From Algoriphagus iocasae (lineage in GTDB: Bacteria > Bacteroidota > Bacteroidia > Cytophagales > Cyclobacteriaceae), in assembly GCF_014206875.1 (NCBI RefSeq), contig NZ_JACIJO010000002.1, positions 62,001-126,000 of the forward strand: DNA of 64,000 nt. The letters run 5' to 3'. Shown one piece after another: positions 49,363-60,100 of the stretch. The translations under genes and the position numbers were made by a program. Below the pieces are notes generated by a model that was given only the letters and a program-made list of their open reading frames with translations, was not told the DNA's origin and did not search any database. Position 1 is the stretch's first letter. Every line of letters starts with the position of its first letter.

Positions 49363-52014
49363 TCAATTCACTTGGATAAAAGTGGCTATTCCGAACCTGA
49401 CTCCCCCTCTGAGATAATTCCCGTTTTCAAAACCAGCTCCCATTTCTAATCTGAAAATCCTGAATAGATTATCCAAAGAGTATCCTGCCTCCCAATAACT
49501 CGGTGAATTTTCAGTCTTTAAATAATTGAAAAACAAGTTCTCTCTAACTCCGGAAAATCTCAACATAGGAAGTTGGGTTAAGAGAAACTTCCTGAACTGG
49601 TAATGGAAAATTCCCGACACATAGGAAGTGTTGGTACTGTATTTATAATAATCCATAAACCGGTAGTTTGACGCCGGACCAAAATTTGAAAATATGGTTC
49701 TATTTCCTCCGAAATGCTGGTAATCCTGGAAATAGACCTGTTTATTACTCAGGAATGTTCCTGCAGACACATTAAAATCCAGCTTTCCACTTACTCCAAA
49801 TTCAAAGAAATGCTCGATCCCCAATTCCAAATGATCAAAGTCAGCCGCATTTTCCGAGTTTAAAAGTCCACCAAATGCTTTGGTATAATTGAAGTTTATC
49901 AATGGTGCTTTACTGGTGATGGGATATTTCCTCCCATTGCGAATACCATATTTCACGCCCGGCCTCCAAGAGATAGAAGTATTGAACTTCACTATATCAT
50001 GATCTGAAAATGATGATTCAGTAGTTTCTACATTTTCGGGCTGGTTTGCGGTATATTCTCTTCCTTCTTTGTTGTACCAACTGTAATTAGAAGTATTGAA
50101 AAGCTCTTTACGGGAAGCTGCAGTAAGGTTTACTCGATAAGTAAATCCATAATTTACTCTGTGAGCCCAATATGCTCTGACGAAATCCTGCTCATATAAC
50201 TTCATGTAGTTTTGCCGGAATAAAAGAGAGTAAAATGCATTTACCTGCTCATTGATCGGTTCGCCACCATTAAACTGGTAAATGTACCTTCCCCCCTCTA
50301 CACCAAAAGTGCTGCCTGATATCGGCTTAGTCGTAGACCACCTGACATCCAGCTTGCCGTAAAACCTATTGCTCGAAAATCCATACCTGAGTTCAGGCTC
50401 GATGTTGAAGCTTTTACGAATTCTGTTGACAGAGTCGGCCAACTTGATTTCTTGTTCTTTTCTGTAAAACAAACCCATTCCGAGCTTGAATCCCTCGACT
50501 GTATTAAAGGATATTTTGGTCCAATTCTGTTTAAACCCAATGGATTTTCCTTTACCAAAATGGTAAGTAGCTCCATTCATAAAGTCCAAAGGCTTATATT
50601 TTTTTCTGGCTTTCTTCGCCACAGAATCGACCTCACTGACTTTTGCAGCTTCGATGACGGCTAAACTATCATCTCGCTTGTATCCTTGTATTTCTTTTTC
50701 AGTCAAAGGAACTGGCCTGATGCTATCCCAGTAAGACAATGCTCGCTTTTTGGCCAATGAATCCACGCTATAATAGCTTTCGCGAATTACATCTGGCTCG
50801 TCTCGTTCCTTCATCGCTTCCTTCTCATACTCATTGATCAGCTTTCGGTATTCCTTTCTGGTCGTAGGTTGTTCCTTTGCCAATTGCTCTAATGCAGACT
50901 CAGTTTTTTTGAATTCCGCTACTTCTTCAGGCACTTCCTGTACTTTCTCATCGATGATTTCTGGAACGTAAGCCAAATCAGGATTGAGAGTCACCTCGTA
51001 TTCCCGGGTAGAAGCCAAATATTTAAACTCTCCTTCAAAACCAAAAAACTTCCCGCCAAACCGATAGGTGTGAGTCAGTGGCATCCATACATTTTCGGCC
51101 ACTGGCGCATATTGCTGGGTTGCCTGAATATCAAAGCCAAGAAGCGATGTTTTTAAGTTGAGTGAATGAATGGCCCAGAGATCCTCGATGATATAAATAT
51201 ATCCTTCAAAAACCCGCTCTCCCCGGGATCTTGGTGTAACCCGGATTTTATTGACCATCACATCCTGATCAAAAAAGCTCCCTTCGTAGGTAAACCGGTA
51301 GTAGGCAAAAGCAGATCTGGAAAGAGGGGAAATAATGTCGTTGATTTTTTCCTGGTAGAAACTAGTCTGGATATAAGGTGCTGGTGAGGTAGACTGATTA
51401 TCTCCATTGGTTCTGATAGAAATTACTTTCTCCTCAACCTTATTGGGTTGGGTAAAAGTGATTCTGGAAACAGACTCACTGGTATAGGCTTCATTAAGTT
51501 TTAACCCTTCTTTTTCCAGCGTTTTTTTCAGAAAAAATGGTGCATCGGTCAGCTGGCCTGTGCCTTTTAAATACACCGTCATGCTATACTGCTGTAGTTG
51601 GAGTCGATGGAATTTTGCTTTTGAAATCGCCTTTCGCATAATGGTCAGTGCAGGATCTTCTTGTCCAGCCCTAACCTCCACTTCACTCAGGGTATAAACT
51701 TGAGGTTCCAAGGTAAAATCCATCTCTACCCATTCGGTTCCGATTTCAACAGTTTTGATTTGAGATTTATACCCCAAAAACTGAATCAAAACATCGTAAA
51801 CACCAGCTGGTAATTTGTATTCATACCTCCCGTCTTGATTGGTAGGTACTCCATCTCCTAGATTTCTGATATAAACTGAAGCATAAGGCAAAACCTCTCC
51901 TTCTGTGGAGACCACTTTGCCCCGAATACCTTGTGCTAAAACAGAACTTTCAACAACAATAGAGATTAGAAATAAAAAAACAGACCGAATAAAAATCTTA
52001 AAGTAGAATCGCAT
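49363..52014 (-). CDS. DUF5686-type outer-membrane protein with carboxypeptidase-like N-terminal domain
   Basis: The 883-residue protein has a signal peptide ending near SVLAQ and then a CarboxypepD_reg-like domain at about 30-110 (GIRGKVVSTEGEVLPYASVY). A long region of DUF5686 type follows, ending in aromatic-rich, barrel-like sequence (GAGFENGNYLRGGVRFGIAT). Proteins of this kind sit in the outer membrane of Bacteroidota; no transport or enzymatic reaction is assigned. The middle contains charged low-complexity stretches of K and E (about 370-480) that look like periplasmic loops. The gene stands alone on the minus strand. Confidence 0.85.
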   Translation of the reverse strand: MRFYFKIFIRSVFLFLISIVVESSVLAQGIRGKVVSTEGEVLPYASVYIRNLGDGVPTNQDGRYEYKLPAGVYDVLIQFLGYKSQIKTVEIGTEWVEMDFTLEPQVYTLSEVEVRAGQEDPALTIMRKAISKAKFHRLQLQQYSMTVYLKGTGQLTDAPFFLKKTLEKEGLKLNEAYTSESVSRITFTQPNKVEEKVISIRTNGDNQSTSPAPYIQTSFYQEKINDIISPLSRSAFAYYRFTYEGSFFDQDVMVNKIRVTPRSRGERVFEGYIYIIEDLWAIHSLNLKTSLLGFDIQATQQYAPVAENVWMPLTHTYRFGGKFFGFEGEFKYLASTREYEVTLNPDLAYVPEIIDEKVQEVPEEVAEFKKTESALEQLAKEQPTTRKEYRKLINEYEKEAMKERDEPDVIRESYYSVDSLAKKRALSYWDSIRPVPLTEKEIQGYKRDDSLAVIEAAKVSEVDSVAKKARKKYKPLDFMNGATYHFGKGKSIGFKQNWTKISFNTVEGFKLGMGLFYRKEQEIKLADSVNRIRKSFNIEPELRYGFSSNRFYGKLDVRWSTTKPISGSTFGVEGGRYIYQFNGGEPINEQVNAFYSLLFRQNYMKLYEQDFVRAYWAHRVNYGFTYRVNLTAASRKELFNTSNYSWYNKEGREYTANQPENVETTESSFSDHDIVKFNTSISWRPGVKYGIRNGRKYPITSKAPLINFNYTKAFGGLLNSENAADFDHLELGIEHFFEFGVSGKLDFNVSAGTFLSNKQVYFQDYQHFGGNRTIFSNFGPASNYRFMDYYKYSTNTSYVSGIFHYQFRKFLLTQLPMLRFSGVRENLFFNYLKTENSPSYWEAGYSLDNLFRIFRLEMGAGFENGNYLRGGVRFGIATFIQVN

Positions 52015-52537
52015 AAATTATATTATGACATTAAATATATCTTATTATCAATGTTTAAAATAACCTCTTAATATGATTTAAGAATTAAACAACACAAAAC
52101 AGGGGTATTATATATAAGGCAAGACCATTTTTCACTACCTCCCCATCTTGTCCTTTACACATTTGCAAATACGGAAAAGAGCAATTATCGAAGAGATTTT
52201 TTTTAATCTTTCTTCAAAGACTTTTAAAAAAAAATTAAAAATGTCTCTCGAGGCTATTTAAAGGGATTTTAGGAATGTTCAATTTTTTAAAAAATTTAAT
52301 AAAAATCGAAAATTTTAAGTATTCACAAAAGGAAAACGATTTCCATTGCTATTAATTATACAAACAAAGCTATTTAATAATTATTCACTAATAGATAGAT
52401 AGATCTTTTAAAAAACATTTTTTGTATGTTGAGTGTAGGCGTTTGTTAAAAATTGCAAAATCGATTTTAAACAATCACATTAGGTTCGAAATCAAGTACT
52501 CATACCTATTTCGCTTTTTCAAAAAACAAAAAACCCT
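52015..52537. other. Long AT-rich intergenic region between divergent DUF5686 and susC genes
   Basis: 523 bases without a credible gene, about 75 percent A+T by eye. It contains a perfect 16-bp palindrome AATTTTTTAAAAAATT (52281-52296), three GATA repeats (52392-52403) and several A and T tracts. No clean TTTG-N19-TAnnTTTG promoter was found for either gene. The length suggests room for regulation of the SusCD locus, but no motif supports a named regulator. Confidence 0.5.
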
Positions 52538-55531
52538 ATGAGAAATTATTTACAAAAACTCAAGTCGTTTCTACTTGCTATGACACTTTTACTAAGTGTC
52601 ACGATGGTAGCAAATGCACAAAGTAGATCTGTGACGGGTACAGTCCTGGATGCTACTTATGGAGATCCTGTCCCAGGAGCTACGGTGCTGGTAAAAGGCA
52701 CTACTCGTGGTGTGGCAACTGATCTTGATGGTAAGTTTTCGATTGATCTTCAATCGGGAGACCAGATCTTGGTGATTTCGTTTGTTGGGTATCTTACCCA
52801 AGAAATAGAAATCGGAAACCAATCATCTATTACTGTTAACCTCGAAGAAGACATTCAAAGTCTTGAAGAGGCGGTCGTGATCGGTTATGGATCACAGGAC
52901 AAAAAAGAAATCACATCTGCTGTAGTAGGTGTGAAGCCAGAAGATTTCAACAAAGGTAACGTGTCAAACCCTGCTCAACTCTTACAAGGTAAGGTAGCTG
53001 GTTTATCGATTACACGTCCAGGTGGAAACCCAAATTCAGGGTTCAATGTAAGATTGAGAGGTCTTTCTACTTTTGGAGCTAACTCCTCCCCTCTAATTGT
53101 ATTAGATGGTGTAATCGGTGCTTCACTTGAAAACGTCGATCCAAATGACATCCAGTCTATCGATGTATTGAAAGATGGATCTGCAGCAGCTATCTATGGT
53201 GCTAGAGGGTCTTCTGGTGTGATTTTGATCACTACAACCAGAAAAGGAAACAAAGATGGTAGAACCAATGTCGCTATTAATGCTTTTGGAACTTTGAATC
53301 AGGCTACCAATCTTATTCCAATCCTTTCTGCTGAGGAATTTGTAGCAAGAGGTGGAACTGATTTCGGTAGCAATACTGACTGGAGAAGTGAGTTGATCAA
53401 TGACGCATATTCCTACACTACCAATGCTAGTATTTCTGGCGGTTTCAATAACACGAATTACATGGCCTCTGTTAACTACAGAGATAATCAAGGTATTGTA
53501 AATGGAGTTTCCAATCAGCGTCTGAACACAAGATTGAACCTTCAGCAGGGTGCTTTTGACAACAAATTGAGATTCAATATCAACCTTTCATTTACGAATG
53601 TTGATTCTGAATCAATCAATGATGCGGCATTCAGATATGCTACCCTTTATAACCCAACCGCTCCTGTTTTTGAAAACACAGAGGATGCAATGAGCCGTTT
53701 CGATGGATACTTCCAAAGAGACTTGTTTGACTTCTACAATCCAGTAGCATTGGCAAATCAGCAGAAATTCATCGGAGAGACTAAAACTGCTTTGACTTCT
53801 TATAGAGCGGAATACGATATCCTTCCAAATTTGACAATCTCCGCTCAGTATTCTCAGGACAGAAGAAACACGCTTTCCGGATCTTTCTGGTCTCAGTATG
53901 ACTTCCAGGTTGGTTTAGGTGCTAGCGGATCTGCTGCAAGAAACACATTCGACAGAGCTCAGAAGATTTTCGAATCTACTTTGAGATATGAAACAGATTT
54001 AGGAAATAACCTAAACATGACTTTGCTAGGTGGTGTGGCTACTCAGTCCACTAAAAACCAAGGCTTCAATGCTCAGGTAAGACAATATCTATTTGATCTT
54101 GGATGGGATAACTTAGGAGCTGGATCAGTAAGACTAGGTAACAACACAGACGTTTCTTCCTTTGCTAATGAAGATCAATTAAACTCTTTGTTTGGTAGAG
54201 CTAATTTCAACTACAACAACACCTACTTCTTCTCTGCATCTGTAAGAGCTGAAACTTATTCAGGTTTTGGACAAAACAATCAAACTGGTGTTTTCCCTGC
54301 ATTCAGTTTAGGAGCGGATTTCACTCAGATTTTCGACATGGGAATCTTCAGCCAGTTCAAGCCTAGAGCTTCTTACGGTATCACTGGTAACCTTCCTCCA
54401 TCTCCAACCTTGGCACTTGGTGCTTATGGAAACGGAAACAGAATCGATTTGGATGGTGATCCTTTGACAACCAATGATGTGTTTGTAGGGATTGTTCAAA
54501 ACTCCAATCCAAACAAGGATCTGAAGTGGGAAACCAAAAATGAAATGAACTTCGGTGTGGACTTTGGAATGTGGAACAACAAAGTAACTGGTAGCATGGA
54601 TTACTACGTCAGAAATATTTCTGATCTACTTTTCAACGTACCAGTTGCAACGGGTGCTCCAAACCCATTTGATCCAGGAAGATTTAATACTGCTTCTTCT
54701 ACTTGGGTAAACCTTGCAGATCTAAGAGCAGCAGGTTTTGAATTTGCACTTGGTGTTTCTGACATTTCTTTAGGTCAAGTGAAATGGCATCCAAACTTCA
54801 ACTTCACCATTTATGACAAAACAACCATTGAAAGTTTATCAGCTGGTGAACTTGGTTTTGAGGAGTTGAGATTTGCACCTCCAGGATCTCCAGGACAGAA
54901 TAACAATCCAATGATCTACAACAGAGTAGGTCAGACTTTGGGTGATTTCTACGGACCAAGATTAGAAGGTTTGACAGATGGCGGAGAGTATATCCTTTCT
55001 ACTACTGACCCTAACGAATTTGAGAAAATCGGTAATGGTCTTCCTAAAGGAGAGTTTGGTTTTGCCAACAACTTCGTATATGGACAGTGGAACTTGAGTT
55101 TCTTCTTTAGAGGTGCTTGGGGACATGATCTGTACAACTCTTACAGAGGTTTCTACGAAAATGCTGACCCAGGATCTAACACTTGGAACTCAGTGGTAAC
55201 TGATAAAACTTCAACTTCACCGTTGATCGTTTCCACACCTACATTCAACAGCTCTTATATCGAAAACGCTTCTTTCATAAGATTGGATAACATGGAATTG
55301 GGTTATAATCTTAAAACCAATTCTCCTAACTTGAGTTCTTTCAGAGTATACTTTGCAGCACAGAATCTGTTTACAATCACAGATTATACAGGTATCGATC
55401 CTGAAGTAAGAGTAACAGATTCTGAAAATGGAAACGGTTTTACTACTTCTTTATCTCCAGGTATCGAAAGAAGAAACACCTACTTCCAGACGAGATCGTT
55501 TACGTTAGGTGTAACTGTAAACTTTAAATAA
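52538..55531 (+). CDS. SusC/RagA-family TonB-linked outer-membrane transporter
   Basis: It imports glycans or oligopeptides with its SusD partner. The 997-residue protein has a signal peptide ending near ANAQS, a CarboxypepD_reg-like domain (VTGTVLDATYGDPVPGATVL) at about 34-110, the plug with DPNDIQSIDVLKDGSAAAIY and GARGSSGVILITT around 205-235, and a barrel ending in TLGVTVNFK. It is the first gene of the plus-strand locus, 19 bases ahead of susD. The neighbouring genes contain no glycoside hydrolase or peptidase, so the substrate is open. Confidence 0.96.
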   Translation: MRNYLQKLKSFLLAMTLLLSVTMVANAQSRSVTGTVLDATYGDPVPGATVLVKGTTRGVATDLDGKFSIDLQSGDQILVISFVGYLTQEIEIGNQSSITVNLEEDIQSLEEAVVIGYGSQDKKEITSAVVGVKPEDFNKGNVSNPAQLLQGKVAGLSITRPGGNPNSGFNVRLRGLSTFGANSSPLIVLDGVIGASLENVDPNDIQSIDVLKDGSAAAIYGARGSSGVILITTTRKGNKDGRTNVAINAFGTLNQATNLIPILSAEEFVARGGTDFGSNTDWRSELINDAYSYTTNASISGGFNNTNYMASVNYRDNQGIVNGVSNQRLNTRLNLQQGAFDNKLRFNINLSFTNVDSESINDAAFRYATLYNPTAPVFENTEDAMSRFDGYFQRDLFDFYNPVALANQQKFIGETKTALTSYRAEYDILPNLTISAQYSQDRRNTLSGSFWSQYDFQVGLGASGSAARNTFDRAQKIFESTLRYETDLGNNLNMTLLGGVATQSTKNQGFNAQVRQYLFDLGWDNLGAGSVRLGNNTDVSSFANEDQLNSLFGRANFNYNNTYFFSASVRAETYSGFGQNNQTGVFPAFSLGADFTQIFDMGIFSQFKPRASYGITGNLPPSPTLALGAYGNGNRIDLDGDPLTTNDVFVGIVQNSNPNKDLKWETKNEMNFGVDFGMWNNKVTGSMDYYVRNISDLLFNVPVATGAPNPFDPGRFNTASSTWVNLADLRAAGFEFALGVSDISLGQVKWHPNFNFTIYDKTTIESLSAGELGFEELRFAPPGSPGQNNNPMIYNRVGQTLGDFYGPRLEGLTDGGEYILSTTDPNEFEKIGNGLPKGEFGFANNFVYGQWNLSFFFRGAWGHDLYNSYRGFYENADPGSNTWNSVVTDKTSTSPLIVSTPTFNSSYIENASFIRLDNMELGYNLKTNSPNLSSFRVYFAAQNLFTITDYTGIDPEVRVTDSENGNGFTTSLSPGIERRNTYFQTRSFTLGVTVNFK

Positions 55532-55550
55532 TCAATCAAAAATCAGAGAC

Positions 55551-57041
55551 ATGTTAAAATATATAAGTAAAATCTGTCTAATGGTACCAGTGGTTTTCTT
55601 GCTGGGATCATGTTGGGAATTGGATCAGGAAGTCCTCGACGGAGTTACTCCTGAAGATGTGGCTAATAGTAACAACCCAGAATTGATTGACGTTTTGAAA
55701 GCTTCAGCTTATTCAAGAATCGTAGGAAGCTGGGGTGGCCATAACAGTATCTGGTCTATCTATGAGATAGCATCTGATGAAATGGCAATTCCACAAAAAG
55801 GTGCTGACTGGGAAGATGGTGGACTTTGGCTAAGAATGCACAGACATACTTGGTCTCCATCTGACGAAGCGTTCAACAACTCTTGGAACTATTGCTTTAC
55901 TGCAATCGGTGAAATCAACAACTTGATTACTTCTTTCCCTGATGTAGAAGCTTTGGTAGCTGAATTGAAAGTTCTTCGTGCTTTAAATTACCTTTGGTTA
56001 ATCGATAGCTTCGGTAATGTTCCAATTGTAACTGAAGCATCTACAGGTGGTAACCCTACTAATAACTCCAGACAAGAAGTATTTGACTTCATTGAGTCAT
56101 CCATCATGGATAATGTGGATTTGTTGACTAAGGCCAACACCAAAACCACTATCAATTATTACACAGCTCACGCAATGCTTGCGAAGCTTTATCTAAATGC
56201 TGAAATCTATACTGGCACTGCGAGATGGGCTGATGCAGAAGCGGCAGCTGACGTAGTTATCAATAGTGGAATGTATTCATTGTCTTCTAACTTCTTCAGC
56301 AACTTTGCTACAAGAAATGGTGGATCTACTGAAAACATTTTGACTCTTCCTTATGATGAGAACAATGCAGGTGGTTTCAACTTGGTACAGATGACTCTTC
56401 ACTACCTAAGCCAGAACACTTACAACTTGCAAGAGCAGCCATGGAATGGTTATGCTTCTTTGGAAGAGTTCTACAATGGTTTTGATGATAACGACGTAAG
56501 AAAGCAAAGCTTCTTGGAAGGCCCTCAGTTTGCTGCTGATGGTACTAGATTGAATGATATTTCTGCAGAAGCAAATGATCCTGATGGAGAGCCATTGACT
56601 TTCACTCCAGAAATCAACATGTTGGCTCCAAACGCCTTAAGACAAGCTGGTGTTAGAGTTGGCAAGTTCGAATTTGCTTCAGGTTCACCATCTAACATGA
56701 GTAACGATTATCCGTTGATCCGTCTATCTGACATTATTTTGATCAAAGCAGAAGCTGCTTTCCGTCAAGGTAATACAGCAGAGGCATTGACAGCAATCAA
56801 TCAAGTTAGAACTAGAGCAAACATGCCTGAATATACTTCCTTGACTTTGGAGGATATCTACAATGAAAGAGGGTATGAATTATTTGCTGAAGCTTCTAGA
56901 AGAACTGACATGATCAGATTCGGGAAGTGGAATGAACCTTGGTGGGAAAAAGGAGCATCTGAGCCTTTCAGAGCATTATTCCCAATTCCATTACAACAAA
57001 TTAATGCTAATCCTAACCTGACTCAGAATCCAGGTTATTAA
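55551..57041 (+). CDS. SusD/RagB-family nutrient-binding lipoprotein
   Basis: This surface lipoprotein caps the SusC pore. The 496-residue protein has a lipoprotein signal (VVFLLGSC, cysteine near residue 21), the tetratricopeptide-like helical segments of the family, and the C-terminal core with LIKAEAAFRQGNTAEALTAI, NQVRTRANM and NERGYELFAEASRRTDMIRF. It ends LTQNPGY, as many members do. A strong hairpin follows it and may stop most transcripts after SusCD. Confidence 0.95.
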   Translation: MLKYISKICLMVPVVFLLGSCWELDQEVLDGVTPEDVANSNNPELIDVLKASAYSRIVGSWGGHNSIWSIYEIASDEMAIPQKGADWEDGGLWLRMHRHTWSPSDEAFNNSWNYCFTAIGEINNLITSFPDVEALVAELKVLRALNYLWLIDSFGNVPIVTEASTGGNPTNNSRQEVFDFIESSIMDNVDLLTKANTKTTINYYTAHAMLAKLYLNAEIYTGTARWADAEAAADVVINSGMYSLSSNFFSNFATRNGGSTENILTLPYDENNAGGFNLVQMTLHYLSQNTYNLQEQPWNGYASLEEFYNGFDDNDVRKQSFLEGPQFAADGTRLNDISAEANDPDGEPLTFTPEINMLAPNALRQAGVRVGKFEFASGSPSNMSNDYPLIRLSDIILIKAEAAFRQGNTAEALTAINQVRTRANMPEYTSLTLEDIYNERGYELFAEASRRTDMIRFGKWNEPWWEKGASEPFRALFPIPLQQINANPNLTQNPGY

Positions 57042-57063
57042 TTAACATGCTATTTATTACCTT

Positions 57064-57093
57064 AAAGGAAGTACACGATCGTGTACTTCCTTT
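57064..57093 (+). terminator. Strong hairpin terminator after the susCD pair
   Basis: A perfect 30-base palindrome (AAAGGAAGTACACGA and its complement) followed by T residues to 57097 sits 22 bases past the susD stop and ends 10 bases before the next gene's ATG. Read-through would be needed to express the downstream genes, because no promoter fits in between. Confidence 0.88.
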
Positions 57094-57107
57094 TTTTCAA
57101 ACCCACC

Positions 57108-60100
57108 ATGATCACTAGGACTTACATCCTATTCCTTTGTTTAGTACTTATTTCTTGTTCTCAAGACCGCAAGGAAAGCACTGCTTTATTTCAATTATTA
57201 TCAGCATCTGAAACAGGAATAGATTTTCGTAATGACCTATCATACACTGAAAAGATCAACCCTTATACTTTTAGGAATTTTTATAATGGAGCTGGTGTAG
57301 CTCTCGGGGACATCAACCAAGACGGGTTAATCGATATTTATTTCGCAGGCAATCAAACTTCCAATAAACTTTACCTAAATCAGGGAAATTTAAAATTCAA
57401 AGACATTACCCAATCTGCAGGATTGGAATCCATCAATGTATGGTCAACAGGAGTAAGTATGGCCGATGTCAACGGTGATGGCCTGACTGACATTTTTGTT
57501 TGTAAATCTGGCCCTCCCGGTGGAGCAAAAAGACATAATGAACTTTTTATCAATAATGGGGATCTCACCTTTTCTGAAAAATCCACCCAATTCGGATTAG
57601 CTGATGAGGGGCTTTCCCAGCATGCGGTATTTTTTGATTTTGATAAAGACGGAGATCTTGATCTTTACCTTTTAAGCAATTCCACCAGATCTGTAGGTAT
57701 TTACGATCTCAGAGAAGGACAAAGAGAAATCCGAGACGAAACAGGAGGCAATAGACTGTATCGAAATGATGGAGAAAAGTTTACAGATGTAAGCGTAGAA
57801 GCAGGGATCTATGGGAGTGCAATCGGCTACGGACTTGGAGTCACTGTCGCTGACCTCAATGCAGATGGCTGGCCAGACATGTATGTTTCCAATGACTTTT
57901 TTGAAAGAGATTACCTGTATTTAAATAATCAGGATGGTACTTTTCGGGAACAATTACCTGATCTCGTTTCTGAAATCAGTATGGGGTCCATGGGAGCTGA
58001 CATTGCCGATCTTGACAATGATGCCCGTCCTGATATTTTTGTCACAGAAATGCTTCCTGCAGAACTTTCACGCGTCAAAACAAAAACTCCACTAGAGGAT
58101 TGGGATAAATATCAGGCAAACATCAAATCCGGCTATCATCATCAATTCACAAGAAATACTTTACAAAGAAATCTAGGTTTTCAGCCGGGGTCAAATCAAC
58201 CGATATTTTCTGAAGTCTCCCGCCAAACAGGTATGGAAGCAACGGATTGGAGCTGGGGCGCTTTGATTTTCGATGCGGATAACGATGGTCTAAAAGATGT
58301 TTTTGTCGCCAATGGAATTGTCAAAGATCTCACTGATTTTGACTTTGTCGACTTCTATGTCAACAACCAGGGAAATATAGATGAATACAAAAAAGATTCT
58401 GTGCTCCTCACAAAAATGATCGATGAGTTCCCTTCCAACCCACAACAGAACTACTGGTTCAAAAACCTTGGAAACTGGAAATTTAAAAACTTGGCTGATT
58501 CTATTGGAATGCAGGAAAATACCTTCAGCACGGGTTCAGCTTACGGTGATTTAGATAATGATGGCGACTTAGACTTAGTTGTAAATAATCTGAATGACCG
58601 AGCATTTATTTATAAAAACACTAGCACTGATCAATCCAACTCCAACTACCTAACATTAGACTTGGGGCAGGAATTTGGAAGCCAGGTAACCTGCTATGTC
58701 GGAGATCAAATGCTTTACCAGGAATTCCAGCCAGTTAAAGGATATATGTCTTCCGTTGATCCGAGAATTCATTTTGGACTTGGCAATGCAAGCAACGTAG
58801 ACTCGATAAAAATTCTATGGCCCAATGGCTCTGTCCAAAAACTCAAAAACATCGCAGTAAATCAGATTTTGGAAGTAAAGAAAGACGAGCAAGAACTTGA
58901 AAAAGAAATCAATCTAAGAGAGAATTCTATCTTTTTAACTTCAGAAAAAATCATCCCTTTTAAGCATCAGGAAAGTGACTTTATTGATTTTGACAGAGAC
59001 AGATTGCGGTTTTGGATGATCAGCAATGAAGGGCCAAAAGCTGATAAGGCAGATGTGAACGGAGATGGTTTGGAAGACCTTTTTATTCCTGGAGCCAAAG
59101 GGCAAAGTTCTGCGATCCTCCTGCAAAATTCTTCTGGTGAATTTAAAAGAAGTTCGGAAAGTGTACTCAATCAAGATAGTTTATCTGAAGATGTTTTAGG
59201 GCACTTCTTTGATGCCAATGGAGACGGATTTCAGGATTTGATCATTGGTGCTGGTGGAATTGAATTTGCCAATGGAGCTTCGAGTTATCAGGACCGTCTC
59301 TACATAAATGATGGTAAAGGGAATTTCACTCTTTCAAATTCAAGCTTTGCCACCTTGTCAACAGGATTTATCCTTTCTGAGGATCTGGATCAAGATGGCG
59401 ATGAGGACCTCATCATCGGTTTTCGGTCTATTCCATTTGCCTATGGACTTCCTGCTCCGATCAAGTTTTATGAAAATGACGGAAAGGGTAATTTCACTGA
59501 TATTTCTGATTCTTTTGGTTTTGACTTCTCCGAAATCGGCATGTTGACAAGTGCAGCTTGGACGGATTTAGATTTGGATTCTAAGCCTGAATTGGTTGTA
59601 GCAGGAGAATGGATGCCAATCCGGATTTTCACTTTGAGCGATGGTACATTTGCTGAAGAAACTGAAAAGTTTGGATTTGCGAACTCGAATGGTTTATGGA
59701 ATGTCCTTCTCTTGGAAGACATCAATGGGGACAGAAAGCCGGATATTCTCGCCGGCAACTTAGGATTGAATAGCCGCCTGAAAACTTCCTCCACAAATCA
59801 ATTGCAGCTTTACATCAATGACTTCGACCAAAATGGAGCGCTTGATCATATTTTGGTAAGTTCTGATGGAATGAAATCCATTCCCTGGTTGATGAAAAAC
59901 ACCCTTCTCCGCCAGATACCATCTTTGAGAAAGCAGTTGCCAACTTATGCCTCCTATCAAAACAAGAGTTTGGAAGAGCTATTTCCAAAAGATGTCTTGG
60001 CAAAATCTTTAATTTTAAAAGCTGATATTCTAGAGACCAAAGCATGGTTGAACAATGGCAAAAATAGCTTTGTAGAATTGAAATTGCCTCAGGAAATACA

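Noticed and set aside
52281..52296. 16-bp palindrome AATTTTTTAAAAAATT as an operator
   Set aside because: The sequence is plain A/T tract symmetry in a very AT-rich gap; no second copy or neighbouring regulator supports an operator.
52391..52404. GATA repeats as a satellite or phase-variable tract
   Set aside because: Only three units outside any coding frame; too short to be informative.
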